The translations under genes and the position numbers were made by a program. 64,000 nucleotides of DNA, taken from the NCBI RefSeq assembly GCF_026107415.2, contig NZ_JAPCHX010000001.1, forward strand, positions 1 through 64,000. Reading direction: 5' to 3'. Each line of letters opens with the position of its first letter. Position 1 is the stretch's first letter. This stretch comes from Microbacterium sp. MPKO10. GTDB lineage: Bacteria; Actinomycetota; Actinomycetes; Actinomycetales; Microbacteriaceae. This document shows, in pieces, positions 41,701-50,449 of this stretch. Under the pieces are notes generated by a model. The model saw nothing but the letters and a program-made list of their open reading frames with translations. It was not told where the DNA came from and did no database searches.

Positions 41701-42861
41701 ATGGCAGACTTCACGCTGATCGACACCGCCGGTGCCGTCTCGACGGCCGCCGTGAACCAGGCACCCGACTACCAGAAGCCGAGAGCCGCATTACGCGCGC
41801 GGACGGCTTTCGCAGCGTCCCATGTCATTCCGCACGCCTGGGCCGACAACACGCCGGGCCGGCCGGCCGAGATCGACTGGGACGCGACTCTCGCCTTCCG
41901 CCACCATGTGTGGTCGTGGGGGCTCGGAGTCGCCGACGCGATGGACACGGCACAGCGCAATATGGGGCTGGATGCTGCCGCCACACGCGAGCTGATCACG
42001 CGCAGCTCAGCCGAGGCACGCTCGGTCGGGGGCACGCTCGTCGTGGGCGTCAGCACGGACCACGTCGACGACACGGTGCTCACACTCGACCAGATCGTCG
42101 ACGCCTACACCGAGCAGCTGCAGCACGCTGAGGATGCCGGGGCCGGAGTCGTGCTGATGTGCAGCAGGCACCTCGCCCGGGCGGCGACATCTGCCGCCGA
42201 TTACGAGAGCGTGTACGCACGCGTGCTCGCGGCAGCATCCACCCCCGTCGTGCTGCACTGGCTCGGCGAAGCATTCGACCCGCAACTTGCCGGTTATTTC
42301 GGCGCCTCCGACTGGCAGACGGCAGCAGACACGGTGCTGCGGATCATCGAGGCGAGCGACGGACGCGTCAATGGCGTCAAGATGAGCCTTCTGAACGCCG
42401 AATCCGAAATCTCGGTGCGCCGCCGTCTGCCCGCGGGCACCACGATGTACACGGGCGACGACTTCAACTACGTCGACCTCATCGCCGGGGATTCAGAGGG
42501 CCACTCCGACGCGCTCCTCGGTGCGTTCGCCGCCGTCGCGCCCTCGGCATCGGCCGCCATTCAGGCGCTCGATGCCGGGGACGAGGCGCTGTACCGCAGC
42601 ATCCTGGCCCCGACTGAGGCGCTGTCGCGGCAGATCTTCGCGACCCCCACCTTCTATTACAAGACCGGTGTCGCGTTCCTGTCGTGGCTGAACGGGCACC
42701 AGTCCGCGTTCTCTATGGTGGGCGGGCTGCATTCGGCACGCAGCCTCCCGCATCTGTCAGAGATCGTTCGGCTGGCCAACGACTCGGGAGCCCTCGAGCG
42801 ACCCGAACTCGCTGCCGCCCGCTGGAACGGCCTTCTCGCACAGAACGGAGTCACCGCATGA
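41701..42861 (+). CDS. DUF993 dihydrodipicolinate synthase-like protein
   Basis: 386 residues. ATG at 41701 with GAAAGG upstream. It resembles the DUF993 family, a branch of aldolase-like (DapA-fold) proteins: HVIPHAWADNTPGRPAEIDW, LRIIEASDGRVNGVKMSLL with a possible Schiff-base lysine, and TMYTGDDFNYVDLIAGDSEG. Members occur beside Gfo/Idh dehydrogenases and sugar epimerases and probably cleave or dehydrate a keto sugar acid. The next start overlaps its stop (ATGA). Confidence 0.82.
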   Translation: MADFTLIDTAGAVSTAAVNQAPDYQKPRAALRARTAFAASHVIPHAWADNTPGRPAEIDWDATLAFRHHVWSWGLGVADAMDTAQRNMGLDAAATRELITRSSAEARSVGGTLVVGVSTDHVDDTVLTLDQIVDAYTEQLQHAEDAGAGVVLMCSRHLARAATSAADYESVYARVLAAASTPVVLHWLGEAFDPQLAGYFGASDWQTAADTVLRIIEASDGRVNGVKMSLLNAESEISVRRRLPAGTTMYTGDDFNYVDLIAGDSEGHSDALLGAFAAVAPSASAAIQALDAGDEALYRSILAPTEALSRQIFATPTFYYKTGVAFLSWLNGHQSAFSMVGGLHSARSLPHLSEIVRLANDSGALERPELAAARWNGLLAQNGVTA

Positions 42862-43718
42862 CGCACCCCCGACTGTCGCTCAACCAGGCGACGATCAAGT
42901 ATGCCGACCTCGACACAGCACTGCGCGTCACCGCCGATGCCGGTTACCAGTCCGTGGGGCTCTGGCGCGAACCGGTGCAGGAGGTCGGCCTGGATGCTGC
43001 TGCCGCGATGATCCGCGATTCGGGCCTGCGCGTCTCGAGCATGTGCCGTGGCGGATTCTTCACCCCGCTCGAGGGGCCGGAGCGTCGCCGCGCGATCGAC
43101 GACAACAGGCGCGCGATCGAAGAGACGGCACGGGTCACGGATGCTGCAGCTGACGGGTCTCGTGCGGTGCTCGTGCTGGTGGCCGGCGGGCTGCCCGGTG
43201 GTTCTCGCGATCTGATCGGGGCGCGTGAGCGGGTCGGCGAGGCGCTGGCCGAGCTTGTCGAGCCAGCGCAGGCCGCGGGCGTGCAGCTGGCGATCGAACC
43301 GCTGCACCCGATGTACGTGTCGGATCGCGCCGTCGTCTCGACGCTCGGGCAGGCGCTCGACATCGCCGAGCCCTTTCCTGCCGAGGCCGTGGGCGTCGTC
43401 GTCGACACGTTCCACATCTGGTGGGACCCTGACGTACTCGCCCAGGTCGCACGCGCGGGGGCGGCGGGGCGCATCGCCAGCTACCAGGTCTGCGATTGGG
43501 CGACGCCGCTGCCCGCCGATGTGCTGCTCAGTCGGCACTACCCCGGCGACGGTGTCATCGACTTCGCGCCGCTGACGCGCGCGGTCACCGACGCCGGCTA
43601 CACGGGCGACGTCGAGGTGGAGATCTTCAACCAGGAGATTTGGGACACGGATGCCGCGACAGCGGCCGCGCGTACGGCCACTGCGTTTGATACAGCCGTC
43701 GCGCCGCACCTGTCCTGA
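42858..43718 (+). CDS. TIM-barrel sugar phosphate isomerase/epimerase (AP_endonuc_2 fold)
   Basis: 286 residues. ATG at 42858. Xylose-isomerase-like barrel with metal-ligand motifs in LAIEPLHPMYVSD, VVDTFHIWWDP and the late EVEIFNQEIWD. It should isomerise or epimerise a sugar or inositol intermediate in the same pathway as the two genes before it. Third gene of the operon. Confidence 0.85.
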   Translation: MTHPRLSLNQATIKYADLDTALRVTADAGYQSVGLWREPVQEVGLDAAAAMIRDSGLRVSSMCRGGFFTPLEGPERRRAIDDNRRAIEETARVTDAAADGSRAVLVLVAGGLPGGSRDLIGARERVGEALAELVEPAQAAGVQLAIEPLHPMYVSDRAVVSTLGQALDIAEPFPAEAVGVVVDTFHIWWDPDVLAQVARAGAAGRIASYQVCDWATPLPADVLLSRHYPGDGVIDFAPLTRAVTDAGYTGDVEVEIFNQEIWDTDAATAAARTATAFDTAVAPHLS

Positions 43719-43783
43719 CGCGGCACGTCAGGCGTGAGCCGTAGTACCTGGCGTGGCGCGCATACCTGTCCTCAGACGACGCA

Positions 43784-43840
43784 CTGGCCTGGCACGCCGC
43801 ACCTGGCCTGACGCGCCACACCTGGCCTGACGCGCCACAC
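43784..43840. repeat. 19-bp tandem repeat, three copies
   Basis: Copies at 43784, 43803 and 43822. The last two are identical (CTGGCCTGACGCGCCACAC); the first differs at four positions. Confidence 0.85.
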
Positions 43841-44115
43841 CGGCAGCATGTCGCGAGCTCGGCCCCCGCCCGCACGTGCGCCCCGTCGTCGTACATGCGT
43901 CGTCGCGTCGCACCGGCCCGGTCGGGCTCAGCTCTGAATTGGGGACCAACTTCGCCCGAGGGCTCGGCAGCGGCTTACGCTGGGGACAGGCACCGGCCCG
44001 CACGAGCCGGGCAGACCCGAGAACATGGCCGAATGGCGCGGGCCGCACGGCACGATGAGGCGACACGATCAGGCGACACCAACCGTTCAACACATGACCG
44101 AGCGGCACGTTCAAG

Positions 44116-44167
44116 CGTCACGACAAGACGTCACGACAAGGCATCACGACCAGGAATCACGACCAGA
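44116..44167. repeat. 13-bp tandem repeat, four copies
   Basis: Copies start at 44116, 44129, 44142 and 44155, unit CGTCACGACAAGR with drift to AATCACGACCAGA. It ends 18 bases before the next start codon. Confidence 0.8.
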
Positions 44168-44185
44168 CCACACGAGAGGATCCGC

Positions 44186-44962
44186 ATGCAGCAGCACATG
44201 CGCGCCGGGCTGTGCTCGGTGACATTCCGGCAGTTGGCCCCGGACGACGTCATCGATGCGGCCGTCGGCGCCGGACTCGAATCGATTGAGTGGGGAGCGG
44301 GAACCGACGAGCACGTAACGCCGGGCGATTCGGCAGCAGCCGCCTCGCTCGGGGAGCGCACGCGCGATGCGGGGCTCGCCGTCGCCTCGCTCGGCGGGTA
44401 CTTCCGCTGCCGCAACGACGAGTCGATCGAGCCGCTGCTCGACTCCGCCGTCGCCATCGGAGCCCCCCGCGTACGTGTCTGGGCAGGCACCGTCGGCTCA
44501 GCGGATGTCGATGACGCCGAACGTGCACGCATCGCCGACAGGCTCACGGATGCCGCGGACCGCGCCGCCGCGCAGGGCATCGAGCTCGCCCTGGAGTATC
44601 ACGGCCGCACCCTCACCGATACAGTGGAATCGGCGCGCGCGCTGCTTCAGACCGTGGCACACCCCAATCTCACGACGTACTGGCAGCCGACGCAGGGCGC
44701 CGACGACGACGTGGCGATCGGCGAGCTCGAAGCCGTTGCCCCGTGGGTCTCGACGCTGCACGTGTTCTCGTGGTGGCCCCGCGCCGAGCGACTGCGACTG
44801 AGCGAGCGCGCTGCGCTGTGGCAGCGCGTGTTCGCGCGAACAGCATCCCTCCCCCATGTCACAGACGCACTCATCGAGTTTGTGCCGGACGACGACCCCG
44901 CGCTCCTGCCGGCCGAGGCGGCAACGCTGCGCGGCTGGCTCGACGCTCACGACCGGGGATAA
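44186..44962 (+). CDS. TIM-barrel sugar isomerase/epimerase
   Basis: 258 residues. ATG at 44186 with GAGAGGA 6 bases upstream. Same fold as the gene at 42858: GLCSVTFRQLAPDDVIDAAV, ESIEWGAGTDEHVTPGD, IELALEYHGRTLTDTVESA and VSTLHVFSWWP with metal-binding Glu and His. It probably acts in the same catabolic route as the dehydrogenase/DUF993 operon but is separated by the repeat region. Confidence 0.85.
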   Translation: MQQHMRAGLCSVTFRQLAPDDVIDAAVGAGLESIEWGAGTDEHVTPGDSAAAASLGERTRDAGLAVASLGGYFRCRNDESIEPLLDSAVAIGAPRVRVWAGTVGSADVDDAERARIADRLTDAADRAAAQGIELALEYHGRTLTDTVESARALLQTVAHPNLTTYWQPTQGADDDVAIGELEAVAPWVSTLHVFSWWPRAERLRLSERAALWQRVFARTASLPHVTDALIEFVPDDDPALLPAEAATLRGWLDAHDRG

Positions 44963-44996
44963 TGGAGGGCGTCCCGACGCCAGACGAAAGAACCCG

Positions 44997-45374
44997 ATGA
45001 TGACTCCTCCCTCTGCCGCAGCGGTGTCCGCCGAGTGGCTCGTCACGCACTTCGCGGGGGCGACCTCAAGCGACATCATCGACGCGGTCGAAACCCCGCC
45101 GAAAGCTCGGATCACGTCGGGTCATGCGCCCCTCGGTTTCGACAGCCGCATACGCGCCAGCATCCTGGCCCGCTCCCTGCCGCAGAATCAGCACTCATGG
45201 CACGGCTGCGGCTGCACTGGGATCGTATGCGCCCAGGCGTTCACGGACGGCACGGGTCGCCTCGACGAGGTGCCGCAGGGCGGGCTCCGCCTCGCCGAGT
45301 TGCCGTTCCGTGAGCCCACAATCCGGCACCACCCACAGGTGCTCGGCGTCGACCTCGCTCAGGATGAGCAGTAG
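44997..45374 (+). other. Doubtful reading frame overlapping the metE 3' end
   Basis: Up to 125 residues; the first 65 (MMTPPSAAAVSAEWLVTHFAG...) lie in otherwise empty sequence and have G/C third positions and a GAAAGA upstream. The rest runs 180 bases antisense into metE. No family is recognised. It could be a decayed gene, a small real gene, or chance. Confidence 0.25.
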
Positions 45375-47555
45375 GCGCTCCTCAATCTCAGCGACAGATG
45401 GAATGTGCGCCGTCCGCACATCGTAGACACCGGGGGCCAGGTCACCACGGTCAGCACCGTCCAGGCCGGTCAGGGCGTCCCACGGGCGGGGCACGGATGC
45501 TGAAATGACACGCGCTGCCTCGAAACTCGTGACATCGGCGTCAAGCTGGGTCACCGCCGCACGAATGGCGTCGACGTTCGAGGTGCACACATGGGCCTGT
45601 AGGTGCGTGCCGGGGCGCGCACCGCCCGTCGCCAGCCGGAACGCCCGGACGGGCCAGGCGTTCGCTGCCGATCCATCGTCGGGGCGCAGGTCACGCAGCG
45701 CAGGCTCGTCGACCTGGATGATCGACAGCCCGGCTTCCTCGAGATCGGCGATTTCGTCGCGCAGCACGAGTGCGATCTGATCTGCTGTCTCGGCGAGGGG
45801 CTGATCGTCGCGGACGAACGAGAGCGACATCAACGTCGCCGGCCCCGTGAGAATTCCTTTGACCGGCTTGGCCGTGAGCGTCGTCGCAAACCGTGTCCAC
45901 GCCACCGTAATGGGGCGCACCCGCGATACGTCTCCCCAGAGAATCGCAGGGCGCGCGCACTGTACCCCGCGCGTCTGCACCCAGCCGTACTGTGTGTTCT
46001 CGAACCCCTCGAGATTCTCGGTGAAGAAAGTCACCATGTCAGCTCGCTCGGCTTCCCCATGCACGAGCACGTCGAATCCGAGCCGGTCCTGAAGCGCGAT
46101 GACCTCACCGATGGCATGCTTCATCGCCGCAACGTATTTCTCAGCGCTGTCGACGCCGCTACGGTACCGCGCCCGGGCCGACACGATCTCATCCGTCTGC
46201 GGGAATGCCCCGATCGTTGATGTCGGCAATACGGGCAGGTCGAGTGCCGCGCGCTGAACCGTGCGCCGCTCCGACCGCGGCACACGGTGCCGGTCTCGTT
46301 CGTTCACCGAGTTGATCCGTTCACGCACAGCCAGATCGGTGCGGCCCTGTGCAGCCTCGCGATCAGCGAGGGCAGCGGATGCTGCACGCAGCTCACTCGC
46401 GACCGACGCAGACCCGTGCTCAAGGCCCGCCGCAACGATCCGCACTTGCTCAACTTTCTGATCGGCGAACGCGAGCCATCGGGCGACGCGGGGATCGAGC
46501 TCCGTCTCAAGAGTGACGTCATGCGGTACGTGGATCAACGACGCCGACGTTGACACGCTGACAGTGCGGGTGAGACGGCGCGCTTCCGCGGCTGAGGCGA
46601 GTGCCCGTTCGAGGTCTCCGCGCCATACGTTCTGCCCGTCGATGACACCGGCGACGATCGTCTTCTCCGCGAGCCGGGCACGCGTCACGTTGTCGATGCG
46701 ACGAGGAAGCGGGCCTGTGACCAGGTCCGCGCCGATCGCCTCGACCGGGGTGGCGGCGAGGACGGCAAGCGTATCGCCGATCGGTGCGTATGACGTCGAG
46801 ACGAAGAGCCCCGGGCGATCAGCGACTGCACCAAGCGCGGTATACGCGGCGGTCGCGGCAGCGAGAACACGGGGTGTTGCGCCAGCGCCGACGATCGCGG
46901 GCTCGTCGAGTTGGACCCAGTCTGCTCCGGCGGCTCGCACGCGCGACAGAAGCTCGGCATACACCGGAACGAGTTTGCCGAGGAGTCCGAAGGGGTCCGC
47001 GGCCGCGGAGACATCGCGGTCAGGGGCACTGAGCTCTAGGAGCGTAACCGGGCCGACGAGAACGGGGCGCGTGGCGTAGCCGGCGACGCGCGACTCATGC
47101 GCGTCCCTCTCCAGGCGCACACTGTTTGCCGCGAATCGCGTGGACGCTCCCACTTCAGGAACGTAATGTTGAATGAGCGAGCCAAACCAGGATGCGCTCT
47201 CGAGGGGACGTACCGCCCCGTCCCCACGGGTCAGTCGATCGGCCACTTCCCAGGGGTTGTCCTCCGGACCCACGATGCTCTGAAACCGTTCGGGAAGCGC
47301 ACCGACTGCAATGGCGGTGTCGAGAACGCCGTCCGTCAGAGGAAGCGGGTCGGGGATCGACGAATTGCGGGCAGAGAGTCCGAGCTGTGCCAGACGTTCT
47401 CTTGTACCCGATCGAATCTCGTCGGCATCAGCCTGGAGCGTGGCGAGGCTGATCCGACCCTCCGTATACGACTCATGAGCGGCAGCGAGTTCACGACGAG
47501 GCCCGATTCGCGGATAGCCCAGAATCGTGGCCGCCGGAAATCCGTGCGCCCTCAT
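45195..47555 (-). CDS. metE: Cobalamin-independent methionine synthase
   Basis: 786 residues. ATG at 47555 with AAAGGA upstream. It transfers a methyl from methyl-tetrahydrofolate to homocysteine without B12. The N-terminal barrel starts ILGYPRIGPRREL; the catalytic barrel has LPTSTIGAFPQTDEIVSAR, VLVHGEAERADMVTFF and GWVQTRGVQCARPAILWGDV. Zinc ligands are in place: HVC, the Glu in DADVTSFEAARV, and VVPDCGL near the end. I see no cobalamin riboswitch in its 302-base upstream region. Confidence 0.96.
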   Translation of the reverse strand: MRAHGFPAATILGYPRIGPRRELAAAHESYTEGRISLATLQADADEIRSGTRERLAQLGLSARNSSIPDPLPLTDGVLDTAIAVGALPERFQSIVGPEDNPWEVADRLTRGDGAVRPLESASWFGSLIQHYVPEVGASTRFAANSVRLERDAHESRVAGYATRPVLVGPVTLLELSAPDRDVSAAADPFGLLGKLVPVYAELLSRVRAAGADWVQLDEPAIVGAGATPRVLAAATAAYTALGAVADRPGLFVSTSYAPIGDTLAVLAATPVEAIGADLVTGPLPRRIDNVTRARLAEKTIVAGVIDGQNVWRGDLERALASAAEARRLTRTVSVSTSASLIHVPHDVTLETELDPRVARWLAFADQKVEQVRIVAAGLEHGSASVASELRAASAALADREAAQGRTDLAVRERINSVNERDRHRVPRSERRTVQRAALDLPVLPTSTIGAFPQTDEIVSARARYRSGVDSAEKYVAAMKHAIGEVIALQDRLGFDVLVHGEAERADMVTFFTENLEGFENTQYGWVQTRGVQCARPAILWGDVSRVRPITVAWTRFATTLTAKPVKGILTGPATLMSLSFVRDDQPLAETADQIALVLRDEIADLEEAGLSIIQVDEPALRDLRPDDGSAANAWPVRAFRLATGGARPGTHLQAHVCTSNVDAIRAAVTQLDADVTSFEAARVISASVPRPWDALTGLDGADRGDLAPGVYDVRTAHIPSVAEIEERLLLILSEVDAEHLWVVPDCGLTERQLGEAEPALRHLVEATRAVRERLGAYDPSAAAAVP

Positions 47556-47857
47556 GTCGCGTCCTTTCTGCGTAAAACGGGACCGTGTGGCACGAAACTA
47601 CGTCAGCTCAACGCAAACCGGAACTATGTGTCGCAATGTTTCTTCGATATGACGCCGTGTGTCCGAAGGATCTTTACAAAACGTCAATCACCGGTCATGC
47701 TCACCGTCGGGCGCTCCGAACACAGACACCAGAGGACCACACGGGCACTCTGATTGTTTTCACTTTGTGATCTGGAATATTCCGGTTGTGACATGCGCTC
47801 CATTACCATAGGAGTGCAGCTGCGCGCGCATTCGGCGCGCCTCTGGGGGGATGGGCC
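47556..47857. promoter_or_regulatory. Divergent metE/L,D-transpeptidase upstream region
   Basis: 302 bases without a gene. It holds GGAATATTCC (47774-47783), a perfect 10-base palindrome with near-symmetric flanks, about 75 bases before the transpeptidase start. No riboswitch core is recognisable. Promoters are not clear enough to place. Confidence 0.4.
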
Positions 47858-49279
47858 ATGACAACTTCGACGAGCAAGGGCACGACAGCTCAGTCGATCG
47901 ACGACGCGAAGAAGACGCGGCGCAAGCGCCGTGGGCTGCGCCTGGGACTCGGCTTCGGCATTCCCGGCGCCCTCATCGTTGCTGTTGCAGCCGTGAGTTC
48001 TGTCGTTCTGATTGCCCCCGGTGTCAGTGCCGCGGGGACGACAGTCGGCTGGCACACCGCGGACCTCGCCGCTGAAGCAGTGTCTGAGCAGCTGGCCGCG
48101 AGCGACATCACGATCACAAGCGATGACGGCAGCGTGACGCTGACCGGTGCCGACCTCGGCGTGAGCGTCGACGCAGCATCCGTGGCCAGCGCCGCACACG
48201 ACGCACGGCCGCTGTGGAACGTGACGACGTGGAACTCCGGCCCCGTTCCCGTCACGATCAAGGTCGACGAAGACACGGCACTTTCGGCCCTACGCGAGGC
48301 CGCTCCCGAGATCTTCACGATGCCCGAGAACGCCTCGATCGCCTTCGACTCCGAGGCCATCGCCTACACGGTCGTGGATGCTGTGGCCGGCACCGGCCTC
48401 GATTTCGACGCGTTCGCCGCCGACCTGTCGTCGGTTCTCAGTAGCGACTCACACTCCAACTCCGACGACATCGCGGTGACCGCGACGTTCAATGACGTTG
48501 AACCCGCAATTACCACGACGTCGGCGCAGCACGAGGCCGAAACGCTCAACACGATGCTCGCCTCGGCAGGCTTCTACATCGGCGACTCCAAAGTCGTCGG
48601 CGTCAAGCCAGCCACCGTCGCCTCGTGGCTCACGGTCGAGAACGTCGACGATGCCGTACATGTCTACGCCGATCAGGCGGCCATCGAAGAAGTCGTCGCC
48701 GGTCTTCCCGAAAAGGTCAACCGCCCGGCCGTCGACGAGAAGGTCGTGACGAACTCGGCGGGAACCCACCTGCGCACCATCCAGGAGGGACAGGACGGCT
48801 GGAAGCTTGACAGCACGGACGGCGTTGCCGCTGCCTACGCCGAGCAGCTCGCCTCGGGTAACAGCGTGTATCAGCTCGATGTGACGACCGATGAGTCCGA
48901 GACGATCGAGCTGTTCCGCAAGGTCGAGGTCGACAAGAGCGCCGGCCAGGTCATCATGTATGAGAACGACAAGGTCGTCTCAACGTTCCCCGTCGCAATC
49001 GGCAAACCGGGGACGCCGACCGATGAGGGACACTTCACGGTATACGCGCAGCTCACCATTCAGGACATGGGCTGTGTTCCTGGCTATGACTACTGCACCG
49101 AGGACGTCCCCTGGATCTCGTACTTCAACGGAGACCAGGGCTTCCACGGCACGTACTGGCACCACAACTTCGGTGCCGGAGCCATGATGAGCCACGGCTG
49201 CGTGAACATGACGATCGAGGCCGCGAAGCAGATGTATTACTTCGCGCAGGTGGGAACCGAAGTGTGGGTGCACGCCTGA
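47858..49279 (+). CDS. L,D-transpeptidase (YkuD) with peptidoglycan-binding domain
   Basis: 473 residues. ATG at 47858 with GGGGGGA upstream. A basic N-terminus (KKTRRKRR) and one membrane helix (about residues 32-55) anchor it facing outward. A PG_binding_4-type region follows (about residues 65-310). The YkuD domain at the C-terminus has HGTYWHHNFGAGAMMSHGCVNM with the catalytic Cys near residue 448. It forms 3-3 peptide crosslinks in the cell wall. It stands alone. Confidence 0.93.
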   Translation: MTTSTSKGTTAQSIDDAKKTRRKRRGLRLGLGFGIPGALIVAVAAVSSVVLIAPGVSAAGTTVGWHTADLAAEAVSEQLAASDITITSDDGSVTLTGADLGVSVDAASVASAAHDARPLWNVTTWNSGPVPVTIKVDEDTALSALREAAPEIFTMPENASIAFDSEAIAYTVVDAVAGTGLDFDAFAADLSSVLSSDSHSNSDDIAVTATFNDVEPAITTTSAQHEAETLNTMLASAGFYIGDSKVVGVKPATVASWLTVENVDDAVHVYADQAAIEEVVAGLPEKVNRPAVDEKVVTNSAGTHLRTIQEGQDGWKLDSTDGVAAAYAEQLASGNSVYQLDVTTDESETIELFRKVEVDKSAGQVIMYENDKVVSTFPVAIGKPGTPTDEGHFTVYAQLTIQDMGCVPGYDYCTEDVPWISYFNGDQGFHGTYWHHNFGAGAMMSHGCVNMTIEAAKQMYYFAQVGTEVWVHA

Positions 49280-49291
49280 CCGGCGACCGCC

Positions 49292-50314
49292 TCAGGGGTG
49301 CGGGACGCGCCTCGTCGAGTCTCGTTCGACGAGATCCGGCACGATAGCTGCCCGCGGTGCCGCGGCTTCGTCGTCAAGCTGGGCGAGCACCATGGCCATC
49401 ACATCGTGGCCGAGGCTGACGAAGTCCTGGCGCACCGTTGACAGAGGCGGCGAGAAGTGCGCGGCCTCGGGAATGTCATCGAACCCGACGATCGAGAAAT
49501 CCGCGGGAACTTCCCGCCCGCTGTCGCGGAGACCATGGATCACACCGAGCGCCATCTGATCGTTGGCGACGAATGCCGCCGTCGCTGTCGACTCGCCTAG
49601 TGATCGCCCGTACTGGTACCCGCTCGCGGGAGACCAGTCCCCCGTCAGAATCTCGTTGGCGACGAGTCCGCGAGCCGAGAGTTCGTCTCGCCACCCCCTG
49701 ATCCGCTCGCGCGCTTCGAGAGACTGCGCCGGTCCGGAGACGTGGCGAATATCTGAATGACCGAGCTCTGCGAGATGCGCAACGGCCGTGCGCGCCCCCG
49801 CATAGTGGTCGATCGCCACGGATGCTGCCCGACCCTCCGCGTGCGGAGCGACGACGATGAGGGGGACGCCGAGTTCCTCGTGCGCCAGCGAGGCGACATC
49901 GCTGGCTGTCGCCGCAATGAGCACGAGGGCTTCGACGTTCTGTCGAAGCAGGAGTTCGGCTGCGGAGCGCAGCGCCCCAGCATCCGCTTCCAGCATGCTG
50001 GCAATGCTCACGGCGTAACGCGCTTCGCGTGCTGCCTCGTTGAAATAGAGCAGTGTGCTCGACGGCCCGTAGTCCGGCCCGCCCGTCTGGATGAGGCCGA
50101 GCGTGCGCGAGCGCCGTGTGACGAGAGCCCGGGCGGCCTGAGACGGCGTGTAGCGCAGCTGCGCAATCGCCTTCTCAACCCGCTCACGGGTCGACGCCCG
50201 CACGTTCGGCAGGTCGTTGAGCACGCGCGAGACCGTCTGGTGCGAGACTCCGGCCAGGCGCGCGACATCGAAGATGGTGACAGGCCGGTTCTTGCCGTCG
50301 TCTGCGACTACCAC
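49292..50314 (-). CDS. LacI-family transcriptional regulator
   Basis: 340 residues. GTG at 50314. Helix-turn-helix IFDVARLAGVSHQTVSRVLND, and the effector domain ends GFDDIPEAAHFSPPLSTVRQDF. It lies 135 bases after the yjfF-like gene, on the same strand, and is closely similar to the LacI gene at 56664-57677 on the other side of the importer. One or both should control the importer. Confidence 0.9.
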   Translation of the reverse strand: MVVADDGKNRPVTIFDVARLAGVSHQTVSRVLNDLPNVRASTRERVEKAIAQLRYTPSQAARALVTRRSRTLGLIQTGGPDYGPSSTLLYFNEAAREARYAVSIASMLEADAGALRSAAELLLRQNVEALVLIAATASDVASLAHEELGVPLIVVAPHAEGRAASVAIDHYAGARTAVAHLAELGHSDIRHVSGPAQSLEARERIRGWRDELSARGLVANEILTGDWSPASGYQYGRSLGESTATAAFVANDQMALGVIHGLRDSGREVPADFSIVGFDDIPEAAHFSPPLSTVRQDFVSLGHDVMAMVLAQLDDEAAAPRAAIVPDLVERDSTRRVPHP

Positions 50315-50449
50315 CTGTCTGACGTCCCCTCATCGAATGGGCTGCTGCACAAGTCCCCGGAGCCCGCAGGCTCGTGCGCATGCCCAGAATATCGCGCCGG
50401 GCGACAGCATCCGCCCCATGCTCGCATCGCCCGGCCCGTGATCTGTGTG

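Larger units (their letters stand above)
43719..44185. other. 467-base gene-free, repeat-rich region
   Basis: No frame with family similarity or a ribosome site is present. It holds a 19-bp tandem repeat (43784-43840) and a 13-bp tandem repeat (44116-44167), plus further degenerate copies around 44050-44075. The region separates two sugar-epimerase genes read in the same direction. Confidence 0.7.

Noticed and set aside
44997-45374. Full 125-residue gene antisense to the metE end
   Set aside because: The last 60 residues are the complement of conserved metE codons; only the first 65 are worth keeping as a doubtful frame.
47556-47857. Cobalamin riboswitch before metE
   Set aside because: No B12-box-like core can be found on the minus strand in the 302-base leader.
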